From contig JAISBN010000135.1 in NCBI GenBank assembly GCA_031266175.1, positions 1-40,007 of the forward strand: a stretch of 40,007 nt of DNA. The letters run 5' to 3'. This DNA is from Treponema sp. (GTDB lineage: Bacteria > Spirochaetota > Spirochaetia > Treponematales > Breznakiellaceae). The notes beneath the pieces were generated by a model. It did no database searches and had not been told where the DNA came from. It was given only the letters and a program-made list of their open reading frames with translations. Of this stretch, positions 6,801 to 15,922 are shown in pieces. The position numbers and the translations under genes are program-made. Numbering within the stretch: position 1 is the first letter of the stretch; every line of letters begins with the position of its first letter.

Positions 6801-8330
6801 TTACAGCTTCGACTCTTCCAGCTTTTTAAGCCTGCTCCGGTCCAAAACAATCCCCAGGTTTTTTTCCTGGGTGGGGATAACCAGTCCCTTGAGGCCGTTT
6901 TTTGCCCGGCGGAGGTATTTGACCTGGGTATAGTACAGATCCCCCCGGCCGGAGGCCCGGCCTTTGGAATAAAACAGGGCCAGATTACCCGCGTCCAGGA
7001 GGATCTCCAGGGGCACGGTTTTTCCCGGCCGGTGTTTGATAAACACGTAGGATCCTCCCCAATCCCGGACGTGGAGCCACAGGTCGCTGCCTTTAACATG
7101 ACGGCGCAGGAGTTCGTCGTTTTCGCCGGCATTCCGTCCTACCAGGATAAGCCAGTCTCCGTCGGCAAAGGAAAGTCCCGGCCTCTTTCGGCCTTCTTTT
7201 CCCCGTTCCTCCCGGAGCGGAGTTCCTTTCCTGATTTTTTTAAAGAGCGCCTGTAGTTTCAGGGGATTGGTTTCCGCCAGCAGCCGTTCTTCCGTTTCCG
7301 TAAGCCGTTTTATTTCCCGTTCCCCGGCGGCTATTTCTTCCCGCACATCGCCAAGGCCGCTTTTTGCCTTGCGGTATTTTTCGTAGTAGCCTTCGGCGTT
7401 TTTCGCTGGACTTTTCCAGGGATCCAGTTCGATCCGCACCAGGTCCGGGGAGCGTCCGTCCGAATCCCCATCCGGGGAAAACCGCTCCGCCTCGAGCCAG
7501 GAAGCCCCCTCTCCGACGGCGCCGTCAAGCTGTTTGGCGATGTTTGCCAGAATCAGATCGCCGTATTCCCTGAACCGTTCCCCTTCCGCATAGTCCGCTT
7601 CCTTTTCCCGAAGCCTTTCCAGGGCGGCCTCTAACCTGATACGGCTTTTCCCCAGGGTACGCCGTATTTCTTCCCTTAGCTGTTCCAGGGAAAGCGCGCC
7701 CGAATGTTCCCTGTACCAGTCGTCCACCCGGCGGTTGAACGAACCGGAGCCGGGCAGATCCCGAACCTGGTACTCCCTTGCGGGACTCCGATCTGCGCTG
7801 TCAACTTGTTTGACGCCAGCAGTTTGTTTGACGTCGTCAACTTGCTTGACGCCGGAAGCCGGAGCGTTTTCCGGCCCGTAGGAAAAACCCGCTGTTTCCC
7901 CCCGTTTGGGGAGCCGCTTCATGGCGTCCAGGATAAGGCCCGCCGGATCGGTTACGATGACGTTGGCCGCGTTGGACCAGAGCCTGATGTAGATCCGGCA
8001 GGAAGTTTCCCCTCGTTTAACGGTGAGCCGGATAATCCTGTCATGTCCCAGCTGAACCGCTTCTTCAATACGACCGTTGATGATCCGGGATTTAAGGAAC
8101 TCGGCAAACCGCAAAGGCTTTTCGCTTTTTGGCACGGGGCGGAAGGTCTCGTGGATTCTGCAAGCCCGGGGAGTTACGCATACCAGGATACAGCGGGCCC
8201 CCCGGGGGGTTCCGCCGTATACCTGGAGAGCCAGCACATCGTAGGTACTTTGGTAGATTTTTTGGATCTGCATACCCGGCAGGGCAAGTTCACGCAGAAT
8301 CAGGTCTATCTCTTTCCAGTTCAGGGACAA
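6801..8330 (-). CDS. rqcH: RqcH/NFACT-family ribosome quality-control factor
   Basis: A 509-residue NFACT protein. Bacterial RqcH binds obstructed 50S subunits carrying peptidyl-tRNA and recruits tRNA-Ala to add C-terminal alanine tails that mark stalled peptides for proteolysis. Seen here: an NFACT-N domain, the conserved Asp97-Arg98 pair in QLGHDRII (the same numbers as the key pair in Bacillus RqcH), a coiled-coil central region, and an NFACT-R domain from about residue 400 (GRNAGENDELLRRHVKGSDLW). Start is TTG at 8330 with GAGGAG upstream. An in-frame 18-base triplicate repeat lies near residues 160-180. It sits 46 bases downstream of glnS on the same strand. Confidence 0.9.
   Translation of the reverse strand: MSLNWKEIDLILRELALPGMQIQKIYQSTYDVLALQVYGGTPRGARCILVCVTPRACRIHETFRPVPKSEKPLRFAEFLKSRIINGRIEEAVQLGHDRIIRLTVKRGETSCRIYIRLWSNAANVIVTDPAGLILDAMKRLPKRGETAGFSYGPENAPASGVKQVDDVKQTAGVKQVDSADRSPAREYQVRDLPGSGSFNRRVDDWYREHSGALSLEQLREEIRRTLGKSRIRLEAALERLREKEADYAEGERFREYGDLILANIAKQLDGAVGEGASWLEAERFSPDGDSDGRSPDLVRIELDPWKSPAKNAEGYYEKYRKAKSGLGDVREEIAAGEREIKRLTETEERLLAETNPLKLQALFKKIRKGTPLREERGKEGRKRPGLSFADGDWLILVGRNAGENDELLRRHVKGSDLWLHVRDWGGSYVFIKHRPGKTVPLEILLDAGNLALFYSKGRASGRGDLYYTQVKYLRRAKNGLKGLVIPTQEKNLGIVLDRSRLKKLEESKL
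7800..7853 (-). repeat. Three tandem 18-base repeats inside rqcH
   Basis: Copies at 7800-7817, 7818-7835 and 7836-7853. The outer two differ by one base and the middle one is more diverged. They add three six-residue units of the type GVKQVD, DVKQTA, GVKQVD to the region between NFACT-N and the coiled coil, and keep the frame open. Confidence 0.85.
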
Positions 8331-8376
8331 AAAAAGCTCCTCTATAATAACTGCAATAACTGCACCCGGAACCCTT

Positions 8377-10209
8377 TTATGAATTTGTTTTTTTCGCTAT
8401 CTTTGCCCAGGTGTCCCGGAGGCCCACCGTTTTGTTAAACACCGGCCCGTTTGCCGCCGGCTCCTTAGCCGCCGGCTCGTCTAATGCCGATTTATCCGCG
8501 CCGCTCTCATCCGTTTCCGGTCCGGCCTTGATCACGGGATCGTCCTTTACAAAATAGCCAAGCCGCTCAAACTGGAAGCGTTCGCCGGGGACCGCGGCGG
8601 CGAGGCATGGTTCGCCGTACGCCCCGGAGATTATTTCCAGCGAATGACCGTTAAGGTTATCCAGAAAAATACCGGGGGTTCCGTCGGAACGGAGGGAAGC
8701 CTCCATGGGTTTCTCGGTATTGAAAAGATAATCATAGACCCGGACCTGAATGGGCACGGCGTCCGCCGCGTTCAGCCAGTGGATCGTCCCCTTAACCTTG
8801 CGGTTATCCCGGGCGTTGCCGCCCCTGGTTTCGGGATCGCACGCGCAGTGAACGGTGGTAATGTTTCCCGCCGCGTCCTTGTCGCATCCCGTACAGGTAA
8901 CGATGTAGCCATAACGGAGCCGTACCGAATTGCCGGGGAAGAGCCGGAAGTATTTGGGGGGCGGGGTTTCCTCAAAATCATCCCGCTCTATCCATAACTC
9001 CCTGCCAAAGTGAATGGTCCGCGTTCCCAGGCTTTCGTCTTCCGGATTATTTACCGCTTCCAGGTCCCCGGATAGTTCTTCGTTCCAGTTGTCAATGATA
9101 AGCTTTAAGGGCTTCAGCACCGCCATGGCCCGGCGGCTGGTTTTGTTAAGGTCTTCCCGAAGGCAGTATTCAAGGAAGGCAATATCCACGGTACTGTCGT
9201 TTTTGGCGACACCGATTTGGGAAATAAAATTCCGGATCGCCGCGGGAGTATAGCCCCGGCGGCGGAGGCCTGCCAGGGTGGGCATTCGCGGATCGTCCCA
9301 GCCCGAAACATATTTTTCCTGAACCAGTTTAAGCAGGTAGCGTTTGGAAAGCACCGTATGGGTCAGGTTAAGCCGGGAAAATTCAATCTGCCTGGAGGGG
9401 AACACTTCCGCCTCCCGGATAAACCATTCATAGAGGGGCCGGTGGATTTCATATTCAAGGGAACAAAGGGAATGGGTGATCCCTTCCCTGGCGTCCGACA
9501 GGGGATGCTGAAAATCGTACATGGGATAAATGCGCCAGGTATTCCCCGTGCGGTAATGGGCATCCCGCCGGATCCGGTACATCACCGGGTCCCGCATAAG
9601 CAGGTTGGGGCTGGCCATATCAATTTTTGCCCGCAGGGTTTTTTCACCATCGGCAAATTCCCCGGCCCGCATTTTGGCAAAGAGGTCCAGGTTTTCTTCC
9701 ACACCGCGATCCCGCCAGGGGCTGTTCCTTCCCGGGGGAGTTTGGGTGATGTTGTTTTTGTCGGGAACCGCGGTCCCCCGGTATTCACTGATTTGTTCTT
9801 CGGAAAGATCATCCACATAGGCGCGGCCTTTTTTGATGATCCTTACCGCCAGGCCGTAGAGGTACTCGTAGTAATCGGAAGCGTAGTACTCCCGGTCTTC
9901 CCAGTCAAAGCCCATCCACCGGATGTCCCGCTTGATCGCCTCCACAAAGGAGATGTCTTCTTTTTCGGGGTTGGTATCGTCGAAACGGAGGTTACACTTG
10001 CCGCCGAACCGCTCGGCCATGACAAAGTCCACCATCATGGCTTTGCAGTGGCCGATATGGAGCCAGCCGTTGGGTTCCGGGGGAAACCGGGTATGGACAT
10101 AGCTGAAACGGCCCGATGCCAAGTCTTCCTTGATAAAGCCGCTGATAAAATCAGCGGTTTCCGCAGCTTCCCCGCCGGGCTTGTCCGCCGGGTTGTTTAT
10201 TTCTTTCAT
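8377..10209 (-). CDS. glnS: Glutaminyl-tRNA synthetase
   Basis: A 610-residue class I aminoacyl-tRNA synthetase that charges tRNA-Gln. HIGH is at residues 51-54 in PPEPNGWLHIGHCKA, and the KMSKS-type loop is VLSKR at 286-290. RFDDTNPEKE near residue 75 and the YPMYDFQHPLSDA segment (228-240) are characteristic of GlnS. The C-terminal beta-barrel anticodon domain is present, then an Ala/Glu/Lys-rich tail of about 50 residues beyond the normal E. coli length. AGGA lies about 11 bases before the ATG. No clear promoter was seen in the 60 bases upstream, so it may be read through from the hypothetical gene at 10271-10834. Confidence 0.97.
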   Translation of the reverse strand: MKEINNPADKPGGEAAETADFISGFIKEDLASGRFSYVHTRFPPEPNGWLHIGHCKAMMVDFVMAERFGGKCNLRFDDTNPEKEDISFVEAIKRDIRWMGFDWEDREYYASDYYEYLYGLAVRIIKKGRAYVDDLSEEQISEYRGTAVPDKNNITQTPPGRNSPWRDRGVEENLDLFAKMRAGEFADGEKTLRAKIDMASPNLLMRDPVMYRIRRDAHYRTGNTWRIYPMYDFQHPLSDAREGITHSLCSLEYEIHRPLYEWFIREAEVFPSRQIEFSRLNLTHTVLSKRYLLKLVQEKYVSGWDDPRMPTLAGLRRRGYTPAAIRNFISQIGVAKNDSTVDIAFLEYCLREDLNKTSRRAMAVLKPLKLIIDNWNEELSGDLEAVNNPEDESLGTRTIHFGRELWIERDDFEETPPPKYFRLFPGNSVRLRYGYIVTCTGCDKDAAGNITTVHCACDPETRGGNARDNRKVKGTIHWLNAADAVPIQVRVYDYLFNTEKPMEASLRSDGTPGIFLDNLNGHSLEIISGAYGEPCLAAAVPGERFQFERLGYFVKDDPVIKAGPETDESGADKSALDEPAAKEPAANGPVFNKTVGLRDTWAKIAKKTNS

Positions 10210-10270
10210 AGCTCAATGTCCTACGGTTTGGCCCTTTCAAAATCTTCAAAGGGTTTTAAAAACGCTCGGT

Positions 10271-10834
10271 TTAAAAATCGGTTACGTAACAAATGCCCAG
10301 GATCAGTACCGACCTAAGTGTCGCCTGGTCCCAGGGGCCCGCTGCAAGAAATCGTTCCAGCTGTCCGGCATACCACCAGAACAGCCCCAGCTGGCTGTCT
10401 ATCCGTGAAGCATACTCCACAAAATCTTCCCTTCGGCTTTGGGGTCCGAAAAGAAGCCATGCCAGCTCTTCCAGAATAGCGCCAAACTCCGCCAGGGCTT
10501 TGTTATAATCCCCCGCTTCTATGAGGGCAATAAAACCGGGAATACGGTTTTGGAGTTTTTCCTTGCGATCTTCGTCGGCCTTTTCTACCCAGGTTTTTTG
10601 AATAAGCAAGTCAAGATTATTCTGAAAGGAAAGAAGGAATTTTTGAAGCTCCACCGGATTACCCCAGCCCGCGTCCAGCTTGCGGTAATCTGCCCCTACC
10701 CCCAGAACATCGGCGAATACCGAAACCGCGGCGGGATCCCTGGCCGCCGCCATTTTCGCCGGAAACAGGGCTTCGGCTGCCTGGCGGTATTCTTTGGGGA
10801 CGGATTTACCGGGGCAGGATGGACAACACAGCAT
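10271..10834 (-). CDS. Hypothetical protein, 187 residues
   Basis: Not recognised. The protein begins MLCCPSCPG, then is helical in appearance and rich in Leu, Ala, Trp and charged residues, with no signal peptide or clear membrane span. The CCxxC start could bind metal. There is no Shine-Dalgarno before the ATG at 10834. A TTGACA on the minus strand (10863-10868) lies 28 bases upstream, although no good -10 was found, so it may be another leaderless gene. It ends 61 bases before glnS, same strand. Coding character is supported by an uninterrupted frame and typical codon use for the window. Confidence 0.6.
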   Translation of the reverse strand: MLCCPSCPGKSVPKEYRQAAEALFPAKMAAARDPAAVSVFADVLGVGADYRKLDAGWGNPVELQKFLLSFQNNLDLLIQKTWVEKADEDRKEKLQNRIPGFIALIEAGDYNKALAEFGAILEELAWLLFGPQSRREDFVEYASRIDSQLGLFWWYAGQLERFLAAGPWDQATLRSVLILGICYVTDF

Positions 10835-10871
10835 ACTTTACCATGCTAAAAAGGGTGAAAAGTGTCAAGCA

Positions 10872-12131
10872 TTACCCGGCCGCGGAGGGCAGGGTATCGC
10901 GGCAGCTGGCCGTCCGGTCCCGGATCTCGTTCCAAAGGGTTTCAAAAAAAACCTCCTGTACCAGCATTTCCGCGGCGCCTATGGCTCCGGAATTTTCCCA
11001 GGGCAGTACCTTGATCGTTACCGGCTCTCCCTTGATCCGGCCCGCAATACCGGCCCTGAGGCGATCAAAACATTCCCGGGGAGCGGTGGCAAATTCACCG
11101 TCAAAAATAAGTATCCGGGGATCCAGAACATTTACCATGTTGACGACCGCCGAAACCATATAGTCCACCGCCGTATTCACAATGGGCAGTATGGCGGGAT
11201 CCTTCTGCCGGTACGCCGCCCAGATCGCATCCCGGATAAGGCCGTTCCGGCAATAGGGTTCAGGATCAAATCGGCCCTCTTCTATGACCGCATATACCTG
11301 CTCCAGGACGGCCCGGAACGAGGCGTACACCTCAAGGCAGCCCTTGTTACCGCAGATACAGAGGGGGCCGGCGGGATCCACCACGGTATGACCAATCTCT
11401 CCGGAAGCCCCGTGATCGCCGTAATAGAGTTTGCCGTTTAACAGCAGGGCGCTTCCTATGCCATAGGACCAGCGGATAAGAACCACATTGCTGTCGATCA
11501 TCATTGCGTACTCATCCGGCGGCATACTGTTAAAATGGATCATCAGCATACAGTCCGGATCGTGAAAAATCGCGGCAGGCACCCCGAACCGCTCACCGAT
11601 AAGCTTCAGCATGTTCCCGGGAAAGACGCCGGTAAAATGATACACCGCCAGGGGCTTTCCCGGTTTCGGATCGATAAGGCCGGGCATGGAAAAACCAACC
11701 CGCTTAATCTCCCGGGGCGTTTGAACCGAATGAAACAAGCGCTCCAAAAGATCAAGGATGTTTCCAAATACTTCGGAGGCATCCCGGTTTTTCAAGTCTA
11801 CTGTGGCGCTGTAAAGGCGAAAACCGTCCAGGGCAACAACCACGCCGGATAAACAGTTCATCTGGACATCCAGGCCCAGGATCCAGTTCTTTTTACGGTT
11901 AACGGCATAGGAACTGGGATTACGGCCCTTGCTTATTCCCCGGGGGCCGGAACATTCCACGATGATTCCCTCCGCTAAAAGCCGGGCGGTATAATTGGAA
12001 ATACTGCCCCAGGACAGCCCTGTATATCTTTGCAGATCCTTCTTGGCAAGGGGCCCATACCGGCGTATATAATCCAACACCCGGTACAGGCTGCTTGCAG
12101 CTCCGGCAATATTGGTGTTTTTTGAACTCAC
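10872..12131 (-). CDS. ROK-family transcriptional regulator (NagC/XylR type)
   Basis: A 419-residue protein with an N-terminal winged helix (LAKKDLQRYTGLSWGSISNYTARLLAEGII, residues 28-57) and a C-terminal ROK sugar-binding domain. GEIGHTVVDPAGPLCICGNKGCLEVYAS contains the ROK zinc motif CxCGxxGCxE. Such proteins repress sugar operons until they bind an inducer. The gene is the last of the leftward sugar operon, 12 bases after mglC, and starts with GTG at 12131 with a weak ribosome-binding site. Its likely targets are the divergent promoters at 17408-17563, where a 19-base dyad overlaps the leftward -35. Confidence 0.9.
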   Translation of the reverse strand: MSSKNTNIAGAASSLYRVLDYIRRYGPLAKKDLQRYTGLSWGSISNYTARLLAEGIIVECSGPRGISKGRNPSSYAVNRKKNWILGLDVQMNCLSGVVVALDGFRLYSATVDLKNRDASEVFGNILDLLERLFHSVQTPREIKRVGFSMPGLIDPKPGKPLAVYHFTGVFPGNMLKLIGERFGVPAAIFHDPDCMLMIHFNSMPPDEYAMMIDSNVVLIRWSYGIGSALLLNGKLYYGDHGASGEIGHTVVDPAGPLCICGNKGCLEVYASFRAVLEQVYAVIEEGRFDPEPYCRNGLIRDAIWAAYRQKDPAILPIVNTAVDYMVSAVVNMVNVLDPRILIFDGEFATAPRECFDRLRAGIAGRIKGEPVTIKVLPWENSGAIGAAEMLVQEVFFETLWNEIRDRTASCRDTLPSAAG

Positions 12132-12143
12132 CCGCTTTACCGG

Positions 12144-13166
12144 CTATTTTCTGCGAATGTTTTTCCGTATATCAAAGCCGACGGCGGCGATGATGATCAG
12201 CCCCTTGATGATATTCTGCCAGTATGGGTTAACACCGATAAACGTCAGGCCGTAATTGATAATGCCGAATACCAAAACCCCCAGGATCATGCCGGGAATA
12301 GTGCCAATCCCTCCGGTATTGGAAACACCCCCCACGACGCAGGCGGAAATGGCGTCAAATTCATAGTTAAGGCCATAGGCCGAAGTTGCGCCCCCGGTCC
12401 GGCTGCATTCCAAAAAACCCGCGATGCCATACAAAGCTCCCGCCAGGGTATAGACCCCGATAAGGTTAAGATCAACCCGGATACCGGATACCATGGCCGA
12501 TTCCTGATTTCCCCCCACGGCGTACACATTCCGGCCAAACCGCAGTTTCGACAGGATAAACCAGCAGATACCGCAGATAATCAGCGCAATAATGATAATA
12601 ATCGGAATACCCAGTCCCTTGATCAACCCCGACCCCAAATAGGTAATGTTTGGCTTGACGCCCCCGATGGGCTGGGATTTATTGGGGGGAATATCAAAGT
12701 ACAGCAAATTGATCCCCCACGCCATTATCTGGGTTCCCAGGGTAACAATGAAGGGAACTATTTTAAACTTGGCTATAACAAAGCCGTTAAAGAAACCCAA
12801 CAGCGCTGCGGCGGCCACTGCGGCCAGGAAGGGGAAAATAATGGAGATATTCCCCATCTGGGGATAAAACCGGCGGCCGTATTCCATGGTCTGCCCCAGG
12901 GAAGCGGTAAGGACCGCCGCCAGGCCGACAATGCGTCCCGCGGAAAGATCCACCCCCGCGGAAATAAGCACAAAGGTCATACCGCAGGCTATAATAAGCC
13001 GGGTAGAATTTTGAAGGGCCACATCCCGCAATACCTGCAAAGAGAGAAACCGGGGATTGATGATACTGATAATTACGATTAGCAGAAAGAGCGCCAGAAT
13101 AATAACCTTGTCCCCTGCCCACCGGACAACTTTGTTAACGCTTTGATTGAGTACCATATTATTCAT
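12144..13166 (-). CDS. mglC: Sugar ABC transporter permease, MglC/RbsC type
   Basis: A 340-residue inner-membrane permease with about eight to ten hydrophobic segments. Family signatures include the SAGVDLSAGRIVGLAAVLTA segment near residue 70 and AVGGNQESAMVSGIRV near residue 215 (an EAA-like cytoplasmic loop that contacts the ATPase). NNMV and the polar start form the cytoplasmic N-terminus. It is 14 bases downstream of mglA on the same strand and so forms with mglB and mglA one complete monosaccharide importer. Confidence 0.93.
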   Translation of the reverse strand: MNNMVLNQSVNKVVRWAGDKVIILALFLLIVIISIINPRFLSLQVLRDVALQNSTRLIIACGMTFVLISAGVDLSAGRIVGLAAVLTASLGQTMEYGRRFYPQMGNISIIFPFLAAVAAAALLGFFNGFVIAKFKIVPFIVTLGTQIMAWGINLLYFDIPPNKSQPIGGVKPNITYLGSGLIKGLGIPIIIIIALIICGICWFILSKLRFGRNVYAVGGNQESAMVSGIRVDLNLIGVYTLAGALYGIAGFLECSRTGGATSAYGLNYEFDAISACVVGGVSNTGGIGTIPGMILGVLVFGIINYGLTFIGVNPYWQNIIKGLIIIAAVGFDIRKNIRRK

Positions 13167-13180
13167 GCCAGATCCATCCT

Positions 13181-14692
13181 TTACTTAACCATGAATTTTG
13201 TTGCCAGTTTGAGAATATTCTCCTCGGTAATATCTTTTCCGGTTAATTCCCCGGTTTTGCGTCCTTCGCACATCACCAGTACCCGGTCAGCCATGCCGAT
13301 AAGCTCCGGCATTTCACTGGAAATAAATATGATGCACTTTCCCTCCCGGGCCAGATTTTCAATGATTTTGTAAATTTCGTATTTTGCCCCCACGTCAATG
13401 CCCCTGGTGGGTTCGTCCAAAAGCAGGATGCTCGGATCCGTTTCCAGCCACCGGGCGATAAGGGTCTTCTGCTGGTTTCCCCCGGAAAGGGAATTAATCG
13501 GGGTCCGCAGGCTGGGGGTCTTAATGTTCAACTGGTCTATACTACGTTTGGCAATAGTATTGCACATGGCGGAATTAATATAGCCCAGAAACCGGGAAAG
13601 TTTTTTGTAGCTGGCGATGTAAATATTTTCCGCCACGCTTAACACGGAAAAGAGGCCCTGTCCCTTGCGGTCTTCGGTAAGAAGGGCAACCTCATTGTCC
13701 ATGGCGCCCTGGGGAGAATGAATCTTTATTTCCCTGCCCTCCAAGTATAGGCGGCCCGCCTTAACAGCCCGGAGGCCGAAAATTGACTCTATCAGCTCGG
13801 TGCGCTGAGCCCCTACAAGACCGCCAATGCCAAGCACTTCTCCCGAACGAAGCTCAAAAGAAACATCCTGAAAGCTGTTGTCATGGATCGAACTGTAACC
13901 CTCAACCCGCATGTAGACTTCACCGGGAGTGTGATTCCGGGGCGGAAAGCGGTCGGTCAAATCCCTGCCTACCATTTTGGAAATAATCATGTCCTCGGAA
14001 ATATCATTGATAGGCCAGTTCCCCACGGTTTTGCCGTCCCGCATAATGGTTACTTCGTCGGAAATGCGCTTAATCTCGTCAATCTTGTGTGAGATGTAGA
14101 TGATGGAAACCCCTGCGGCCTTAAGATCGCCAATCAGTTTAAACAGATGATCCACTTCCTCCCCTGTCAGGGAGCTGGTGGGTTCATCCATAATGATGAC
14201 TTCCGCGTTAAAGGATACGGCCTTGACAATCTCGATAGACTGGATATGGGATACCGAAAGGGTTTTAACGATCGCCCGGGGATCCAGCCTGACATTGAGC
14301 CTTTCCAGCAGTTCCCGGGTATCCTGTTCCATCTTTTTAAAATCCACCACAAAATTTTTACCCGGAAGGCGGCCCAGCCAGATGTTCTCCATCACCGAAA
14401 GATGGGGTTCGGGATGGAGCTCCTGGTGGATCATGGCAATCCGATCATGAATAGCGTCCAAGGTGCCGGAATAGTGCACCGGTTTTCCATTGTGGATGAT
14501 CTCCCCCGAATCCCGGCTATAGATGCCAAAAAGACACTTCATCAAGGTACTTTTACCGGCGCCGTTTTCGCCCATAACCGCATGGACCGATGCAGGCCGT
14601 ACTTTAAGCGAAACATTATTCAAGGCCTGTACACCCGGAAACGCCTTGCATATACTCAGCATTTCCAACACATATTCATTACCCTGGCCCAT
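13181..14692 (-). CDS. mglA: Sugar ABC transporter ATP-binding protein, MglA type
   Basis: A 503-residue tandem ABC ATPase. The first half has Walker A GENGAGKSTLMK and Walker B VIIMDEPTSSL; the second half has signature LSGGNQQK and Walker B ILLLDEPTRGID, while its Walker A site (GIGGLVGAQRTEL) is degenerate, as is normal in MglA/RbsA proteins. Start at 14692 is preferred because GGAGGAGG lies 8 bases upstream; a longer frame upstream adds about 40 residues without homology character. It powers import of the sugar bound by MglB. The mglB-mglA gap holds a stem-loop. Confidence 0.94.
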   Translation of the reverse strand: MGQGNEYVLEMLSICKAFPGVQALNNVSLKVRPASVHAVMGENGAGKSTLMKCLFGIYSRDSGEIIHNGKPVHYSGTLDAIHDRIAMIHQELHPEPHLSVMENIWLGRLPGKNFVVDFKKMEQDTRELLERLNVRLDPRAIVKTLSVSHIQSIEIVKAVSFNAEVIIMDEPTSSLTGEEVDHLFKLIGDLKAAGVSIIYISHKIDEIKRISDEVTIMRDGKTVGNWPINDISEDMIISKMVGRDLTDRFPPRNHTPGEVYMRVEGYSSIHDNSFQDVSFELRSGEVLGIGGLVGAQRTELIESIFGLRAVKAGRLYLEGREIKIHSPQGAMDNEVALLTEDRKGQGLFSVLSVAENIYIASYKKLSRFLGYINSAMCNTIAKRSIDQLNIKTPSLRTPINSLSGGNQQKTLIARWLETDPSILLLDEPTRGIDVGAKYEIYKIIENLAREGKCIIFISSEMPELIGMADRVLVMCEGRKTGELTGKDITEENILKLATKFMVK

Positions 14693-14766
14693 CTGAACGG
14701 CCTCCTCCAATCTGTTCTTTGTTGTACAAGAAACAATGCGCAGAATCAACCGGGCTGTGCTAATTC

Positions 14767-14800
14767 GCGGGCATGGGGAACAACAGCTCTCCGTGCCCGC
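14767..14800 (-). other. Stem-loop between mglB and mglA
   Basis: GCGGGCATGG (14767-14776) pairs with CCGTGCCCGC (14791-14800), ten pairs with one wobble and a 14-base loop. There is no T-run. Position after the binding-protein gene suggests mRNA protection or partial termination, giving more MglB than MglA and MglC. Confidence 0.65.
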
Positions 14801-14827
14801 AGAAACACACAACGTGGTCTTTAAAGA

Positions 14828-15850
14828 TTAGAACTCTGCCAGATTATCCTTGTTTACCGCCACATAGGGAATCCAGACATAGTTGCCGTCCAGCTTATAC
14901 CCAAGGGAAGCGTCGGTGGGCGCTTCGCTATTGGCTAAAATGTTGCAGAGCTGAACCACGGCGTATCCCTGGTTCTTGGCGTCATTCAGAGCGGTGGCAA
15001 GCATGGTTCCGTCGGCGATGGCGCCTTTACCGGCTTCGGTGGCGTCTACGCCCAGGACGGGCATATATCTGTCGCCGGAAAAATATCCCTGGGCCTTGAG
15101 GGCTTCGATGGCGCCCAGGGCCATGTCGTCGTTATTGGCGAAGACCGCTTCGATATTGGGGGTGGAAGCAAGGAAGGTAGCCATAACGTCCTGACCCTTA
15201 ACCCGATCCCACATGGCGGTATTCTGGGCTACGACTTCAAAGGGAACGCCCCGTTCTTCAAGGGCTTTCTGGCAGTATTCGGTCCGCAGTTCCGCGTCCT
15301 GGTGGCCCGGTTCGCCGCTGATAATAACAATCTGGAGCTTGCCGTCACCGTTTCTGTCAACGCTGCTTTTGTTGGCTTCCCAGTACTCGGCCATGGCCCA
15401 GCCCTGCTGTAGTCCCGATTCTTCGGCCTTGGCGCCCACATAGTACACCCCTTCTTTCCAGAGATCCATGGCTTCGGGGAAGGGTTCCGTATTAAAGAAC
15501 ACCACGGGGATACCCGCGGCTTTAGCCTTGTTGATAACCACATCTGCCGCGGAACGTTCCTGCATGTTCACCGCCAGGGCGTTATACTTCTTGGTGATAT
15601 AGATATCAATGTTGTTGTTCTGGGTTACCTGGTCGGCCTTACTATCGGTAAAGTCGATGGTGATACCCAGGTCGTTGCCCTTAACCTGCATATTGTTCCG
15701 CTGCTCGGTTAGGTAAGTATCGTCGTACTTACGGATAGATGCGCCGATAGTGATAGCCCCTCCTTCAGTCCCGCCGCTGTTGCTTCCGCCACACGAGACA
15801 ATGCTGAACACCATCAAAGCCGTTAAAACCAGTACAATCACCTTTTTCAT
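14828..15850 (-). CDS. mglB: Glucose/galactose-binding lipoprotein MglB
   Basis: A 340-residue periplasmic binding protein. A lipoprotein signal ends SIVSC (Cys20). Residues matching the sugar site of E. coli galactose-binding protein are visible: KYDD (Asp44), VNMQ (Asn95), GHQDAELR (His183, Asp185, Arg189), Trp214, FANNDD (239-242) and GVDA (Asp269). A calcium loop DRNGDGKLQ lies at 165-173. All this supports glucose or galactose as ligand. Start at 15850 is fixed by GGAGGAAC and the signal peptide. It stands first among the transporter genes, behind the isomerase-like gene, with hairpins on both sides. Confidence 0.95.
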   Translation of the reverse strand: MKKVIVLVLTALMVFSIVSCGGSNSGGTEGGAITIGASIRKYDDTYLTEQRNNMQVKGNDLGITIDFTDSKADQVTQNNNIDIYITKKYNALAVNMQERSAADVVINKAKAAGIPVVFFNTEPFPEAMDLWKEGVYYVGAKAEESGLQQGWAMAEYWEANKSSVDRNGDGKLQIVIISGEPGHQDAELRTEYCQKALEERGVPFEVVAQNTAMWDRVKGQDVMATFLASTPNIEAVFANNDDMALGAIEALKAQGYFSGDRYMPVLGVDATEAGKGAIADGTMLATALNDAKNQGYAVVQLCNILANSEAPTDASLGYKLDGNYVWIPYVAVNKDNLAEF

Positions 15851-15884
15851 TTGTTCCTCCTCATACCTTAACAAAATATTTTAA

Positions 15885-15903
15885 GGGAGCCCCAGGGGCT
15901 CCC
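15885..15903 (-). other. Compact hairpin before mglB
   Basis: GGGAGCCCC and GGGGCTCCC are separated by a single base, giving an eight-pair stem with a 3-base loop, 20 bases after the isomerase gene stop. On the minus strand it is followed by TTAAAATATTTT. It could be a partial terminator or a 5' protector of mglB mRNA. Confidence 0.6.
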
Positions 15904-15922
15904 CTGTTGCCTTTGGAAATCT

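Noticed and set aside
7800-7853. Short tandem repeats as a CRISPR array
   Set aside because: The units are directly joined without spacers and are in frame within rqcH.
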